Assembly: GCF_023065955.2 (NCBI RefSeq)
Contig: NW_026622808.1
Location: forward strand, 35,228,475 to 35,292,474
Origin: Ursus arctos
Taxonomy: Eukaryota; Chordata; Mammalia; Carnivora; Ursidae
Reading direction: 5' to 3'
DNA: 64,000 bases
Shown one piece after another: positions 63,036 to 64,000 of this stretch (positions are counted from its first letter, which is position 1; each line of letters starts with the position of its first letter). Made by a program: the position numbers and the translations under genes. The notes beneath the pieces are model-generated. The model was not told where the DNA came from, searched no databases, and worked only from the letters and a program-made list of their open reading frames with translations.

Positions 63036-64000
63036 TCCCGCTGTGCACCCGCAGCAAGTGTAGGATCAGATGGGCGACGTGTCTCTGGAGCCCGTCATCT
63101 CCCTGTCCCAGATTCCCCTGCGTCTCTCAAGGAGTAGGGGCTGCTGGAGAGGGGGGCAGGCAGAACTTGCAGGGGCTCCACGTAGCCCCATTCCTGAGAC
63201 CTCTAGCCTGTGGCTGGGGCCCACACCTCCAGGGAATCCGTCTCTGCCACAACTAGGCATCATCTTGAGGCAGAAGCCCTGGGCCACGCGGCATTCCTGC
63301 AGCTGCCTGTGCTCAGACAGACACTGACGAGCCCCCATGCTCCGACCATTTGCCTTGGAGGCCCCTTCAGAACACAGGCTCCATCCCTACCCCCTTTCCT
63401 TTGGAGCCAAGCGCAGGGTGTGGGTGGGGGAACAAGTGTGGCTGGTTCCTCTGGGGCCCCAGGCCAACGTAAGCCTGGCACAGAGCAGCTGTTTCAGACT
63501 GGTGGGTGCAGACAGAATACTCTTCACTTGGACGCACGTGGGACGCAGCTGACCCCAGCTCTCTAGGGAGCTGCTTCTGAGATGCCCCTCCGAGGTCACT
63601 AGGACCCTGGGCCTTGCTCTCCGCACGGGCCTGAGTTCCTGGGTCCCAACAGTAACTCTTGGTACAATGTCCAGTAGAGCCCCAGGAGGGCAGGGTTTGG
63701 TGGTGCGGCCCCTTGCTGGCAGGGTGCTGGCCACGTCCAGGCTTTTGCCTCTGTCCTCGAGGACGTTCCAGGGGTCGGCTGATCCTCTGAGGAACAAAGC
63801 AGGGTGGGGAAGCAGCCCACAGGGTCTGCCCTCCTAACCGGATTTCTGGACTGAGGAAACCATAGCTCCTTCCCACAGTGCTGTGGCAGTGCGCGGGGCC
63901 GGAACAGCGGGGTATACCCCTCACCGGCACCGGCCTCCCAAGCTCCCAAGCTCACTGCGCTCACTGCGCAGACCCTCCCTTTCCTCTCCTGAGCCTGCCC

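Larger units (their letters stand above)
62101..64000 (-). other. NT5DC2: NT5DC2 intron (to the right edge)
   Basis: The minus-strand acceptor at 62101-62102 opens a 1.9 kb stretch without a recognisable upstream exon. It contains MIR pieces at about 62150-62310 (CAAACTGAGGCTCAGAGAGG) and 62855-63035 (GGGCATGGACTTTGGGGTCA...CCTTCTGGGCCTCGGATTCC). 63040-64000 is single-copy, with no feature I can support. Confidence 0.65.

Noticed and set aside
62101..64000. NT5DC2 first coding exon within the window
   Set aside because: No minus-strand frame here ends in a donor with phase 1 and resembles the expected N-terminus. The frames at 63066-63338 and 62588-62908 look like intron.

Overview
This is a stretch of mammalian nuclear DNA. 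The interspersed repeats point to a carnivore: at least eight insertions are tRNA-Lys-derived SINEC elements (hallmark ends such as GGGTGGCTCAG and GAGCCACCCAGG), and a small L1 tail looks like a carnivore L1 3' end. The SINE type fits a caniform (dog-side) carnivore. The absence of the short SINE form that is so common in dogs makes an arctoid (bear, weasel or seal lineage) slightly more likely than a canid; that last step is inference.

Three protein-coding genes were rebuilt exon by exon from open frames, GT-AG splice sites and exact phase matching. They lie in the same order and orientation as on human 3p21.1: NISCH (+), STAB1 (+), NT5DC2 (-).

1-28,440: NISCH (nischarin). Eighteen coding exons encode the last 1,419 residues and the stop; the N-terminal PX-domain exons lie left of the window. 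Bases 1-6,658 are intron, filled with SINEs and old L1 pieces. The gene runs through a leucine-rich-repeat block, a 1.4 kb exon with a long acidic tract, and an Ala/Pro-rich exon, and ends at 27,814 with a poly(A) signal at 28,407. A SINE has landed right behind that signal.

28,440-30,768: intergenic region and STAB1 promoter area.

30,769-57,385: STAB1 (stabilin-1), complete. Sixty-nine exons with consistent phases give a 2,572-residue type I membrane scavenger receptor: signal peptide, four clusters of EGF-like modules, seven fasciclin (FAS1) domains, one Link domain, one membrane helix and a short tail with sorting motifs.

57,410-64,000: NT5DC2 on the minus strand. Thirteen coding exons give the C-terminal ~479 residues; the first coding exon or exons lie to the right of the window. 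The 3' ends of STAB1 and NT5DC2 overlap tail to tail by roughly 100 bases.

The genes do not form a pathway. Nischarin is a cytosolic/endosomal integrin and Rac/PAK regulator, stabilin-1 a macrophage and sinusoidal-endothelial clearance receptor, and NT5DC2 a HAD-type 5'-nucleotidase-like protein. The most unusual structure is in the non-coding parts: an intronic near-copy of a NISCH coding segment that is still open and in frame, a 27-unit 9-bp minisatellite in STAB1, nested retro-insertions, a SINE inside the NISCH poly(A) site, and a strong intronic hairpin. I see no evidence for a wholly new gene system.
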